A stretch of DNA of 21,118 nt from an uncultured Anaerolineae bacterium (GTDB taxonomy: Bacteria; Chloroflexota; Anaerolineae; Anaerolineales; Villigracilaceae). Of this stretch, positions 6,076 through 14,361 are shown piece by piece (within the stretch, counting starts at the first letter, position 1; each line of letters opens with the position of its first letter). A model generated the notes under the pieces. That model ran no database searches. It worked only from the letters and a program-made list of their open reading frames with translations, and was not told where the DNA came from. The stretch is from contig CAINXK010000065.1 of NCBI GenBank assembly GCA_903854805.1, positions 1 through 21,118 on the forward strand, given 5' to 3'. The position numbers and the translations under genes are program-made.

Positions 6076-8144
6076 ATCAGTATTTCCCAGGGAAATTCCC
6101 TCAAGATTTGAAAAAGCTTGGCAAGTTCGCGCTCCTTATCACGAGCATTATCTTTGGGATTGTCGCTCAACTTACTCTCATTTTAGCCAAAGACCAGCCC
6201 GGATTTTGGGATGTAAATACCTGGCGTGAACATCTTATCGAAAACTCATCCCCGCTGCCCGGTCTTATTTTCTACGCAGTGGCTGGAATTTTATTTATTA
6301 GGGCTTTGCGTTCATCCGGAGAAACACCAGCTACTATCATTGGGGCGACAAGTGCATCCCAATCGCGTGAACCTCACTTTGGCTTTTGGATTACCAGCCT
6401 GGGGCTAGCCGGGCTTACAGCATTTTTCACTGCAATTTCAACTGGGACCACACAAGCCTTAGGTTTTGGGATTATTTCTGGTATTAGTATTTTTCTCTTT
6501 TTTATAAGCGTACTTATCGATGAAAGATGGAATCTTACTCCCTTCCACCGGGTGATTGTGTGGATAAAAGCACACAGAATAGAAATACTTGGGCTATTCG
6601 TCATTTTGTTGGTCGCATTTTTTATCCGTTACTGGGATTTGGAGTTACACCCATATTCATTTATAAATGACGAGGGCCAGATGGGCCAAAATGGTGCCTG
6701 CCTTGTAAAGGGCATCTGCATACAAATAATGGAAACTGGCTGGTCCCAACAGCCAATGCTAGCTTTTTTGCCAACCGGTCTGAGCACAATTTTGTTAGGC
6801 AACACCGCGATTGCAGTGCGCATCGTAAGTGTAATTCTTGGAACCCTGGCCGTGCTGGCAGTTTATTTATTTACCCGGGAAACGTTCGATCCCATGACTG
6901 CCTCGGTGGCGGCTTCGTTGCTCGCAACATTACCGGTTCATGTCCACTTCAGTCGCATCGGAGTGGACAATATCATGGATTCTCTCTCGACAACCCTGAT
7001 GATGTGGTTGGTATTTCGTGGAATAAAACGTGGTTCAACTATCTATTTTCTAGCCGCTGGAATACTTGGCGGCTTATGTTTTTATTCCTACCCCGGTACC
7101 CGCCTGGCTCCACTGATAGGTTTTTTTGCAGTCGGATATTTTGGCCTGCAAACTCGCAAATTTTTCCAAACGCATGCGCACAATATTCTTATCTTGGGAT
7201 TAGCATTTACGATAACTGCCGCCCCAATTCTTGGCTTTTTCATTACCCATCCTGAAAGTTTTTCTGCTCGTATGAACAGTGTCGGACTATTCCAGACCAA
7301 CATCATTCAAGATCAAATGAGTAGTTCCGGTAATGGAGCCATTGAGATATTAACCCAACAGTTTATGAGGTCCAGTCTGGTATTTATCGTTTCAGCAGCC
7401 CCATCAAATTTTTTCAACTCACCAAAACCATACCTGACTTCCCTGGCCGCTATCTTTTTCATGCTGGGGCTTGCTTATATGCTTCGGCACCTCAAAAACC
7501 CGCTCTTCATGGGAATCTTTATCTGGTTTTGGGCAGCCATCATTTTAGGCAGCACGCTCACAGGCGGACCGCCTACCAGCCAACGCATGTTGATGAGCAC
7601 ATCGGCACTCGCAATCATCACTGCCATTGGAATAACCAAAACTATGCGCATGCTCCCAAAAACTGGGAATCTTACCCGCTGGATTGCACCAGTTGGCTTG
7701 CTGGCATTCATCCTTTATACTGGGTATCAAAATATAAACTATTATTTCATCGATTATCGAGCTGGTCATTATTTTGAAGATCCCACCAACGAATTAACAT
7801 ACGAAAGCGCCGCCTTCATCTCACCCCTGCACACATCCAGCCGCTTTTACCTGATTGCTGAGCCAGATGTTCCCTACCTGTCGTTTGCCAATTTCAATTA
7901 TTTTTCTCCGGATGTGGAAAAATCGTATTTTAACGAGGTAACTTCCAAAAACCTGGCAGATTTGCCAAAAGACAAAGGTGCACTTTTCATTGCAACATCT
8001 AGTCGCGGAAGCGATTTGGAAAACTTAGCTCACCTCATTCCCGGTGGAGAGTGGCACGAATTCAGGCGCCGGTATCAACCTGATCAAATTTTATTTTATA
8101 CTTATAAAATAGATAAGCAGGCCTTGCTAAGCTACAAACCTTGA
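6072..8144 (+). CDS. GT39-like (ArnT/PMT family) membrane glycosyltransferase
   Basis: The 690-residue protein has many hydrophobic helices and the GT-C/PMT_2 layout: a first external loop with Asp200-Glu201 (in FINDEGQMG), then the typical alternation ending in FSRIGVDNIMDS and CFYSYPGTRLAPL. Such enzymes move a sugar from a polyprenyl-phosphate donor to a lipid or protein outside the membrane. Unusually, about 165 residues with roughly four extra hydrophobic segments precede the helix before the catalytic loop, which in ArnT-like enzymes is normally near the N-terminus. The last ~130 residues are hydrophilic and probably extracytoplasmic. The start overlaps the methyltransferase stop (ATGA) without a strong ribosome site, suggesting translational coupling. 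Donor and acceptor are unknown. Confidence 0.85.
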   Translation: MNQYFPGKFPQDLKKLGKFALLITSIIFGIVAQLTLILAKDQPGFWDVNTWREHLIENSSPLPGLIFYAVAGILFIRALRSSGETPATIIGATSASQSREPHFGFWITSLGLAGLTAFFTAISTGTTQALGFGIISGISIFLFFISVLIDERWNLTPFHRVIVWIKAHRIEILGLFVILLVAFFIRYWDLELHPYSFINDEGQMGQNGACLVKGICIQIMETGWSQQPMLAFLPTGLSTILLGNTAIAVRIVSVILGTLAVLAVYLFTRETFDPMTASVAASLLATLPVHVHFSRIGVDNIMDSLSTTLMMWLVFRGIKRGSTIYFLAAGILGGLCFYSYPGTRLAPLIGFFAVGYFGLQTRKFFQTHAHNILILGLAFTITAAPILGFFITHPESFSARMNSVGLFQTNIIQDQMSSSGNGAIEILTQQFMRSSLVFIVSAAPSNFFNSPKPYLTSLAAIFFMLGLAYMLRHLKNPLFMGIFIWFWAAIILGSTLTGGPPTSQRMLMSTSALAIITAIGITKTMRMLPKTGNLTRWIAPVGLLAFILYTGYQNINYYFIDYRAGHYFEDPTNELTYESAAFISPLHTSSRFYLIAEPDVPYLSFANFNYFSPDVEKSYFNEVTSKNLADLPKDKGALFIATSSRGSDLENLAHLIPGGEWHEFRRRYQPDQILFYTYKIDKQALLSYKP

Positions 8145-8150
8145 AACCCT

Positions 8151-10772
8151 ATGGATACTAATTATATTTTCGCTGCGATTGCTTTCACTATTATATTTAT
8201 CATTCTGGATGTCCAGTTGTTCTCCTATCGAAAAAAGAAAAAGATATTCGAAGCGATGAAACCCTTCATTACCATCATTCTGTCTTGGAAAAACAAACTT
8301 TTCGCCAAATTTCCAAAACCTTTAATAAAAATCAATATTCGGGATCTTTTTCCCAAAAATATTCCATCACCCAACCCGGCGCACAGCACTCCGGATGAGG
8401 CCAAAACACTGCCAATCGACACTTCTTCATCTGACGAGTACTCTCTTATTAAAAATCCTGAAAACCAAGATCAAAATATGCTTGCCGAGCTGGCAATAGA
8501 ATCGCTGGGTAACAAAATCGTGCATATTCAGATTTCAGCCGACATTCCCGAAGGTACGGTGGTGCACGTCACATTGAAAGTCGAAGACGGCCGCGGGGAA
8601 GCTTTTATCCAAAAATCTCCCCTGGTATCTGACCAAACTGAAAAGAAAATATCTGTCCCAGTCAGGCGAGTCAGTCCGGACCAGCGGATGGGCGCTCGGG
8701 TATCGCAATGGGCTATGGGTTTCTTCAACCGCTTCAGGACTTATGCCAATGACCCGGAAAAATATCTCGTTCTGGTCGCTATAATTATCTACGCACTCAT
8801 TGTTGGTTTTCAGATTGATCGTTATCCGATTTATTTTTTTACTGATGAAGCCGCTCACATGAACCTGGCGGCTAATTTCCTGCGCGATGGGTTTACAAAT
8901 TATTTTGGCGAGTTTCTTCCCACCTTTTTTACAACCGAAGGCTGGGTTAATGGTACCAGCGTCTACCTTCAAGTTTTACCGCTTGTTTTGTTTGGCAAAT
9001 CCGTGCTTGTCACTCGCCTCGTCTCAGCATTTTTTTCCATGCTTGGCGCACTTGCGGTTAGCCTCCTTTTGCGGGACACGCTGAAACTCAAAAATTCTTG
9101 GGCCGGAATTTTTATGGTGTTGACAACTCCGGCATGGTTCTTGCATGCACGCACAGCCTTTGAATATGTTGAAGTTGCATCCTTTTACAGTCTCTTCCTT
9201 TATTTTTACAGTCGTTACCGTTCCGGGCGCCTTCAATCTTTATACTGGGCAATAATTGCAGGCGCCCTGGCCTTTTATACACACGGTTTAGGGCAAATTT
9301 TAATGGGGCTCTCCGGCCTGATTTTCTTCGTTGTTGACTTCCGCTACCACATCCATCCAGATCAGCGGAAAACGGTGCAAAATGGGCTTTTACTAGGGCT
9401 GGTATTTTTGCTACCCTTTGCACGTTACTATTTAGCGCACCCAGGCGAAGCCGCCGAACAAGTAAAAAGACGCGGATCATATTGGAGCGATGGCAGTTTA
9501 TCTATCACCCAAAAGCTGAGTGAGTTTTTCAGGGCTTATTCGTATGGGATGAATCCAGCGTACTGGTTTGCAAAAAATTCAGTTGACCTTAGCCGGCATA
9601 CTATGAAAGGTTATGGCAATGGCTTATGGTTTACACTTCCTTTCCTGGCGATTGGGTTGTTCCAAGCCATTAAGAATATACGTTTGCCGTCCTATCGCAT
9701 AATTTTGATTTCCCTCTTAGTCTGCCCTATCCCAGCATCAGTTGTAGCAATTGGAATGCCCCGCATGCTTTGGGTGACTATTCCGATCGCTCTCATAACG
9801 ACAATTGGCATTTCAACAGTTCTGGCCTGGTTAGAAGCGCGCTTGCGCATCCACCCCATCCTGATCACAGCTGGACTCTTTGTCGCTTTGGTCGGGTTGA
9901 GCACATATATGCTTCGTGACGCCCTGGTAAACGGCCCAACCTGGTTTGAAGATTACAGTTTATATGGCATGCAATATGGAGCAGAACAGGTCTTCCGAGA
10001 TGTTGTAAAAACAGGTTTGGATGAAAACCCAAACCGCTTATATATAGTCTCACCTTCCTGGGCAAATGGGACAGAGCAATTCGTCGAATTTTTCATCCCT
10101 GAAGAATTGCGATCGCGCCTCAAAATGGGACAACCAATAAATTATATTTCGGATATTCGCAAAGGCTCACCCGAGTTATATACAATTGCCACATCCGATG
10201 AATACGATAAATTAATGGGAAATCCTGAATTCAAAGATATAACAATCCATCAGATCCTTGATTTTCCAAACAAAAAGCCCGGTTTTTATGTTTTGACATT
10301 GAAGGTTGCTGAAAATATTGAGGAAATCCTCGCTGCTGAACACGAGAAAAACCGCACTCCGGTCGAAGATACCATCCCAGTTAACGGAATTCAGGTTCGC
10401 ATTCTCCACTCTCCTCTTGGAAGTGGGCGGGTCGATGACGTTTTTGACAACAATCCTGATTCTCTAGCAAGAGTGCTTGATGCCAATCCATTTATCTTCG
10501 ACCTATACCCAGAGACTCCAATCAACACGAACAGTATAAATATCCAAACCGGCTCACTTACTTCTTTCACCGTTAATGTTTCTCTATACGCACCCAATAC
10601 TAATGATCCTATCAAGTACACCCAGACCTTTACTAACCTGGCGCCTGATCCGAAAATTACGATGACTTTTGAGAATGGCCCTGTCCAAGCAGCTCGGGTT
10701 TTCATCGAAATCCGTGATGATACTTCGGGCGATACTTCACAGATTCATGTTCGCACAATTGAAATTAAGTGA
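8151..10772 (+). CDS. GT39-like membrane glycosyltransferase with extra N-terminal cytoplasmic region and C-terminal beta-rich domain
   Basis: The 873-residue protein is a second GT-C enzyme. A hydrophobic helix at about 5-24 is followed by the basic stretch YRKKKK, which by the positive-inside rule places residues 27-204 in the cytoplasm. That region has a Pro/Ser/Asp-rich linker and a short beta-like segment (about 130-170). A second helix (about 205-222) leads to the external catalytic-type loop with Asp232-Glu233 (in FFTDEAAHMN). Multiple helices follow to about residue 600, then a long soluble tail. Its end, from about 755 (VDDVFDNNPDSLARV onward to HVRTIEIK), resembles the discoidin-like jelly-roll tails of related bacterial GT39 proteins. 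The start lies six bases past the previous stop with no ribosome site, so reinitiation is likely. The substrate is unknown. Confidence 0.82.
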   Translation: MDTNYIFAAIAFTIIFIILDVQLFSYRKKKKIFEAMKPFITIILSWKNKLFAKFPKPLIKINIRDLFPKNIPSPNPAHSTPDEAKTLPIDTSSSDEYSLIKNPENQDQNMLAELAIESLGNKIVHIQISADIPEGTVVHVTLKVEDGRGEAFIQKSPLVSDQTEKKISVPVRRVSPDQRMGARVSQWAMGFFNRFRTYANDPEKYLVLVAIIIYALIVGFQIDRYPIYFFTDEAAHMNLAANFLRDGFTNYFGEFLPTFFTTEGWVNGTSVYLQVLPLVLFGKSVLVTRLVSAFFSMLGALAVSLLLRDTLKLKNSWAGIFMVLTTPAWFLHARTAFEYVEVASFYSLFLYFYSRYRSGRLQSLYWAIIAGALAFYTHGLGQILMGLSGLIFFVVDFRYHIHPDQRKTVQNGLLLGLVFLLPFARYYLAHPGEAAEQVKRRGSYWSDGSLSITQKLSEFFRAYSYGMNPAYWFAKNSVDLSRHTMKGYGNGLWFTLPFLAIGLFQAIKNIRLPSYRIILISLLVCPIPASVVAIGMPRMLWVTIPIALITTIGISTVLAWLEARLRIHPILITAGLFVALVGLSTYMLRDALVNGPTWFEDYSLYGMQYGAEQVFRDVVKTGLDENPNRLYIVSPSWANGTEQFVEFFIPEELRSRLKMGQPINYISDIRKGSPELYTIATSDEYDKLMGNPEFKDITIHQILDFPNKKPGFYVLTLKVAENIEEILAAEHEKNRTPVEDTIPVNGIQVRILHSPLGSGRVDDVFDNNPDSLARVLDANPFIFDLYPETPINTNSINIQTGSLTSFTVNVSLYAPNTNDPIKYTQTFTNLAPDPKITMTFENGPVQAARVFIEIRDDTSGDTSQIHVRTIEIK

Positions 10773-10787
10773 TCATTCAGGTTATTA

Positions 10788-11816
10788 ATGAAAGCTATCC
10801 TTTTCAACAAACACGGCAATACTGATGTTCTCGAATACACTGATATTCCAGTGCCAGAACCGTTACCAGGACAGGTAATGGTTCGATTGCATGCGGCAGC
10901 AATAAACAGGCTTGACATCTGGGTACGTAATGGCTGGCCCGGTCTCAAGATCGATTATCCACACATCCCAGGTGCAGACGGAGCTGGCAAAATCACCGCT
11001 CTCGGTCCTGATGTAATTGGTTGGAATATTGGCGATCACGTTTCAATCAATGCGAACATAGGATGTGGACATTGCGATTTTTGCCTTTCTGGCAAAGATA
11101 ATCTTTGCCAGGATTGGAAGCTTCTCGGCGAAAATATCAGCGGCACATACTGCCAATATATTACAATTTCAACCCGTCAGCTCTTCAAACTGCCTGATGA
11201 CTTTGATCTTCAAACTGCCGCAGCCGCCGGGCTTGTTTACCAAACTGCCTGGCACTCTCTCATCGAACGAGGTGCCATCAAACCATCCGATACCGTGCTT
11301 ATCGTTGGCGCTTCCGGTGGCGTAAATTCTGCCAGCATCGTGATTGCCAAATATGCAGGCGCTCAGGTAATTGTGATTGGATCGGGAAAAGAAAAACTAG
11401 ATTTTGCCGCTACCCTCGGCGCTGATATACTAATCGATCGCAGTGTTGAAGCTGATTGGTCGAAGAGCGTTTACCGAGCGACCAACAAACGTGGGGCTAA
11501 CATTGTGGTCGATAATGTTGGAACAACCTTTCCACTTTCATTTCGCGCTGCAAGTAAAGGCGGTAGAATCCTGACGGTTGGAAATACTGGAAATCCAAAA
11601 TTCGAGATTGATAACCGCTTTATTTTCAGCAAACAATTGAGCATTATCGGCTCGAGCATGGGGACTCTGGCAGATTACAAAAACGTCATGACACTGATTT
11701 CAAATGGGAAATTAAAAGTGGCGATCGATAAAACTTTTCCCATCAAAGAAGCTGGGGCAGCCCAGGCCCGATTGGAAAAGGGCGACCAGCTTGGTAAAAT
11801 AACACTGGAGATCTAG
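10788..11816 (+). CDS. Zinc-type medium-chain dehydrogenase/reductase (MDR family)
   Basis: The 342-residue product is a full-length MDR oxidoreductase using NAD(P)H. The GroES-like half carries the structural zinc lobe with Cys93, Cys96, Cys99 and Cys107. The Rossmann half starts with LIVGASGGVNSASIVIAK. The catalytic-zinc ligands of classical alcohol dehydrogenase are missing: the Cys region reads AAINRLDIW and the GHE motif reads GAD (62-64). It is therefore better compared with quinone-oxidoreductase or enoyl reductase-like MDRs than with true alcohol dehydrogenases. A weak AGG precedes the start, 15 bases after the glycosyltransferase stop. It sits between glycosyltransferase genes and is co-transcribed by spacing, so it may modify a lipid or acyl intermediate. 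The actual substrate cannot be inferred. Confidence 0.88.
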   Translation: MKAILFNKHGNTDVLEYTDIPVPEPLPGQVMVRLHAAAINRLDIWVRNGWPGLKIDYPHIPGADGAGKITALGPDVIGWNIGDHVSINANIGCGHCDFCLSGKDNLCQDWKLLGENISGTYCQYITISTRQLFKLPDDFDLQTAAAAGLVYQTAWHSLIERGAIKPSDTVLIVGASGGVNSASIVIAKYAGAQVIVIGSGKEKLDFAATLGADILIDRSVEADWSKSVYRATNKRGANIVVDNVGTTFPLSFRAASKGGRILTVGNTGNPKFEIDNRFIFSKQLSIIGSSMGTLADYKNVMTLISNGKLKVAIDKTFPIKEAGAAQARLEKGDQLGKITLEI

Positions 11817-11817
11817 G

Positions 11818-13911
11818 TTGAGATTTTTTAAACGATTCCATTGGTTCGAGATAGCGCTCATCATCATTGTGATGAGCGTTCACCTATATGCAGCACTCTC
11901 CGAACCGCATAATTTTTCCAGCCGATGGTTCACAAGAGACGATGCGTTTTACTATTTCAAAGTGGCACAAAATATCAGCGAAGGATACGGCTCCACTTTC
12001 GATAGAATTAATCCGACCAATGGTTATCACCCACTTTGGATGCTGGTTTGTGTTCCAATCTTCGCCTTGGCACGCTTTGATTTAATTCTGCCGCTCCGAA
12101 TATTACTGCTGGTAATGGCTGTGTTAAGCGTCTCCACATCCATTTTGTTATTTAGATTGTTAAAAAAACCAGTCGGTCTGCCGGCTGCCATGCTGGCAGC
12201 CTCTTTTTGGGCATTTAGCCTGGAAGTACATTCCATCGTAACCCAGCAAGGAATGGAAACCGGTATTGTAGCTTTTTCGATAGTCCTGTTTTTGTTTGTA
12301 TTACAAAAAATGGAATCCAAAACAACCCTCGCCAACCGTGATTTACTTTATCTGGGCGGTACAGCCATTTTTGTATTATTCAGCCGCCTTGATAACATTT
12401 ACTTAATCCTGCTGGCAGGTATATGGGTCATTTTCCGCCGGAGTACAATCCGTTACTTATTACCGATGGATCTTGTACTCACCTTCTTTGTCATAGTAGC
12501 AGCATTCATCCAGCGAGCTTCTCTAAAAGTTTACCTGATGGCCTTTGACAATTCTGCAATTATGGTGGCTGCGGTTACATTTCTGATCCAAACAGTTGTA
12601 TTCTATTTTACGGGATTGTACACACGCCCTTCCAACCTTACTCCTTTGCGTATTTTTATTATATGCATGGTTGGTGTCACGATTAGCACAGCCCTTTCAA
12701 CCGCCTTATTGTTTGGGCTTTCAACACTTGGAATAAATAATCTGCCACGCTCAATACCGGCTTTTTATTGGTCAGGAATGCTTATCACCACATTAATAAC
12801 CCGCTTTGGATTGCATTACTTTTCCCCCTGGTCCGTACCATTAACCAAAGGTCTAAAACCGTTCCAGGGCTTTCTCTCAGGGAAAAACCATGTCTTGGCG
12901 GCACTCGAACCAATAAGAAAATGGATCAGCGATGCATCTGTATTTTATGGTCCCATAGCTGTCAGCCTGGGCGTATACTTGGGTCTAAACCAGCTATTGT
13001 TCGGCACGAGCATGCCTGTCAGTGGACAAATAAAACGCTGGTGGGGATCGATGCCAAATGATGTTTACGGCGGCGCGGCAAAATCAGTCCTTGATGTTTT
13101 CGGAATTGATCCAAATTTCAGTCAGGCCTGGGGGTTAGCCCTCAAAATAATTTTTGGTTGGGCAGATCATTTGTCTGATCAAAGTTGGACTTTCGATGGC
13201 TGGTATTGGTTGATCATCGCCATTCTTATAATTGGCTTTTTAGGGTTATTCTTACTAAACCGGAAAAAAAATCTGCGGCGGGTATTCAAGCTAAGTTTAA
13301 TACCTTTATTCTTAAGCGCTGAGCTGCATGTCTTTTTTTACGGAGCCATGGCCTACGCAGCTAAACACGAATGGTATTGGGTAATGCAAATGCTCACAAT
13401 TACCATTCTTGCATCAATCGGGATCGCCATGTTAACCGATAGATTTCCACGCAAGAAGCCATTCACCTTAGCCTTTAATGTTTTTGCCGGTTTGATCAGC
13501 CTATATCTAGCTTACGGTTTTAGCGTCGAATTGATCAATAGGATGCCGTATCAGAATTCAATTGCTGGCCAACCTTTCATGGATACCATGCCAATCCTCG
13601 AAGGCTATACCGAGCCAGGCGCATTGATCGGAATGACCGGTGGAGGCAATGCAGGCTACTTTATTAAAGATCGAACAATTGTAAACATGGATGGATTGAT
13701 TAATTCCTATGCATATTTTCAGGCTTTAAAGGAAAATAAGGGTGGCAAATACCTTCAAGGTATTGGATTGGACTATATTTTCGCAAACCGCTATATTATT
13801 ACCAGCAGCATGCCCTATCGCTATCAATTTTCTCCAGAAGAACTTATCGCCGTTGATGAAGCGCCTCTTTATGGTCAAAAAGAATTAATGCGCTATCTTC
13901 CAACTAAATAA
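11818..13911 (+). CDS. GT-C-like multispanning membrane glycosyltransferase (DD-motif family)
   Basis: The 697-residue protein has an N-terminal helix (about 11-27) followed by the loop FTRDDAFYYFKVAQNISEG with Asp41-Asp42, then STFDRINPTNGYHPLW, a block conserved in a family of bacterial GT-C-like membrane proteins. Many further helices follow. A C-terminal extracytoplasmic segment contains GMTGGGNAGYF and VNMDGLINSYAY. The acidic pair in the first external loop fits metal or lipid-phosphate-sugar binding as in GT-C enzymes, but the activity is inferred. The start is TTG at 11818-11820, one base past the dehydrogenase stop, with GGAG at 11807-11810 at seven-base spacing. No in-frame ATG gives a complete first helix. 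It is not a close copy of the two upstream GT39-like proteins. Confidence 0.75.
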   Translation: MRFFKRFHWFEIALIIIVMSVHLYAALSEPHNFSSRWFTRDDAFYYFKVAQNISEGYGSTFDRINPTNGYHPLWMLVCVPIFALARFDLILPLRILLLVMAVLSVSTSILLFRLLKKPVGLPAAMLAASFWAFSLEVHSIVTQQGMETGIVAFSIVLFLFVLQKMESKTTLANRDLLYLGGTAIFVLFSRLDNIYLILLAGIWVIFRRSTIRYLLPMDLVLTFFVIVAAFIQRASLKVYLMAFDNSAIMVAAVTFLIQTVVFYFTGLYTRPSNLTPLRIFIICMVGVTISTALSTALLFGLSTLGINNLPRSIPAFYWSGMLITTLITRFGLHYFSPWSVPLTKGLKPFQGFLSGKNHVLAALEPIRKWISDASVFYGPIAVSLGVYLGLNQLLFGTSMPVSGQIKRWWGSMPNDVYGGAAKSVLDVFGIDPNFSQAWGLALKIIFGWADHLSDQSWTFDGWYWLIIAILIIGFLGLFLLNRKKNLRRVFKLSLIPLFLSAELHVFFYGAMAYAAKHEWYWVMQMLTITILASIGIAMLTDRFPRKKPFTLAFNVFAGLISLYLAYGFSVELINRMPYQNSIAGQPFMDTMPILEGYTEPGALIGMTGGGNAGYFIKDRTIVNMDGLINSYAYFQALKENKGGKYLQGIGLDYIFANRYIITSSMPYRYQFSPEELIAVDEAPLYGQKELMRYLPTK

Positions 13912-13950
13912 CCGTGGAAGAAAAACACAACTCCATTCGTCCTATATAAA

Positions 13951-14361
13951 ATGAGTAAAGACCAACCTACACCGATAAGCGTAACCATCTTGGGCATGTT
14001 CGTGTTATTTATCACGTTCTGGAATGCATTACGTGGATATGGTGCAGTCGCAAACTGGCAAGTCCTGACCGAATTTGAGGCGAATCCAACCTATATCCTG
14101 GCAACAGGCACCGGTTGGGCACTTATCGGATTATTGCTGGTTGTAACAATATGGAGACGATCCAGGTTTGCTATTCGAGCCAACTTGCTCGTTTCAATAG
14201 CATATTATGTTTGGTATTGGTGCGACCGGCTTTTTGTCCAATCATCCCCTCCGGCAAACTATTTATTTAGCGCAGTGTTTTCAACAGTGTTACTGGCTCT
14301 CTTCTGCACGACAATATGCATGCCGAGTGCAAAAGCCTTTTTTGACAAGGAGCAAGAATGA
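13951..14361 (+). CDS. Small four-helix membrane protein of unknown function
   Basis: The 136-residue product is not recognised. It shows about four hydrophobic segments (roughly 9-27, 47-66, 74-92 and 104-126). An aromatic-rich turn ([11 protein letters not shown]) lies around the third, and a short charged cytoplasmic-type tail (FFDKEQE) ends it. No catalytic motif is visible. No ribosome site precedes the ATG: the upstream text is the AT-rich TATATAAA. Its stop overlaps the start of the carboxyltransferase gene by four bases (ATGA), and the ribosome site of that gene (AAGGAG) lies inside this one. This protein therefore bridges the glycosyltransferase genes and the carboxylase genes. It could be a membrane partner of either group. 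Confidence 0.7.
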   Translation: MSKDQPTPISVTILGMFVLFITFWNALRGYGAVANWQVLTEFEANPTYILATGTGWALIGLLLVVTIWRRSRFAIRANLLVSIAYYVWYWCDRLFVQSSPPANYLFSAVFSTVLLALFCTTICMPSAKAFFDKEQE

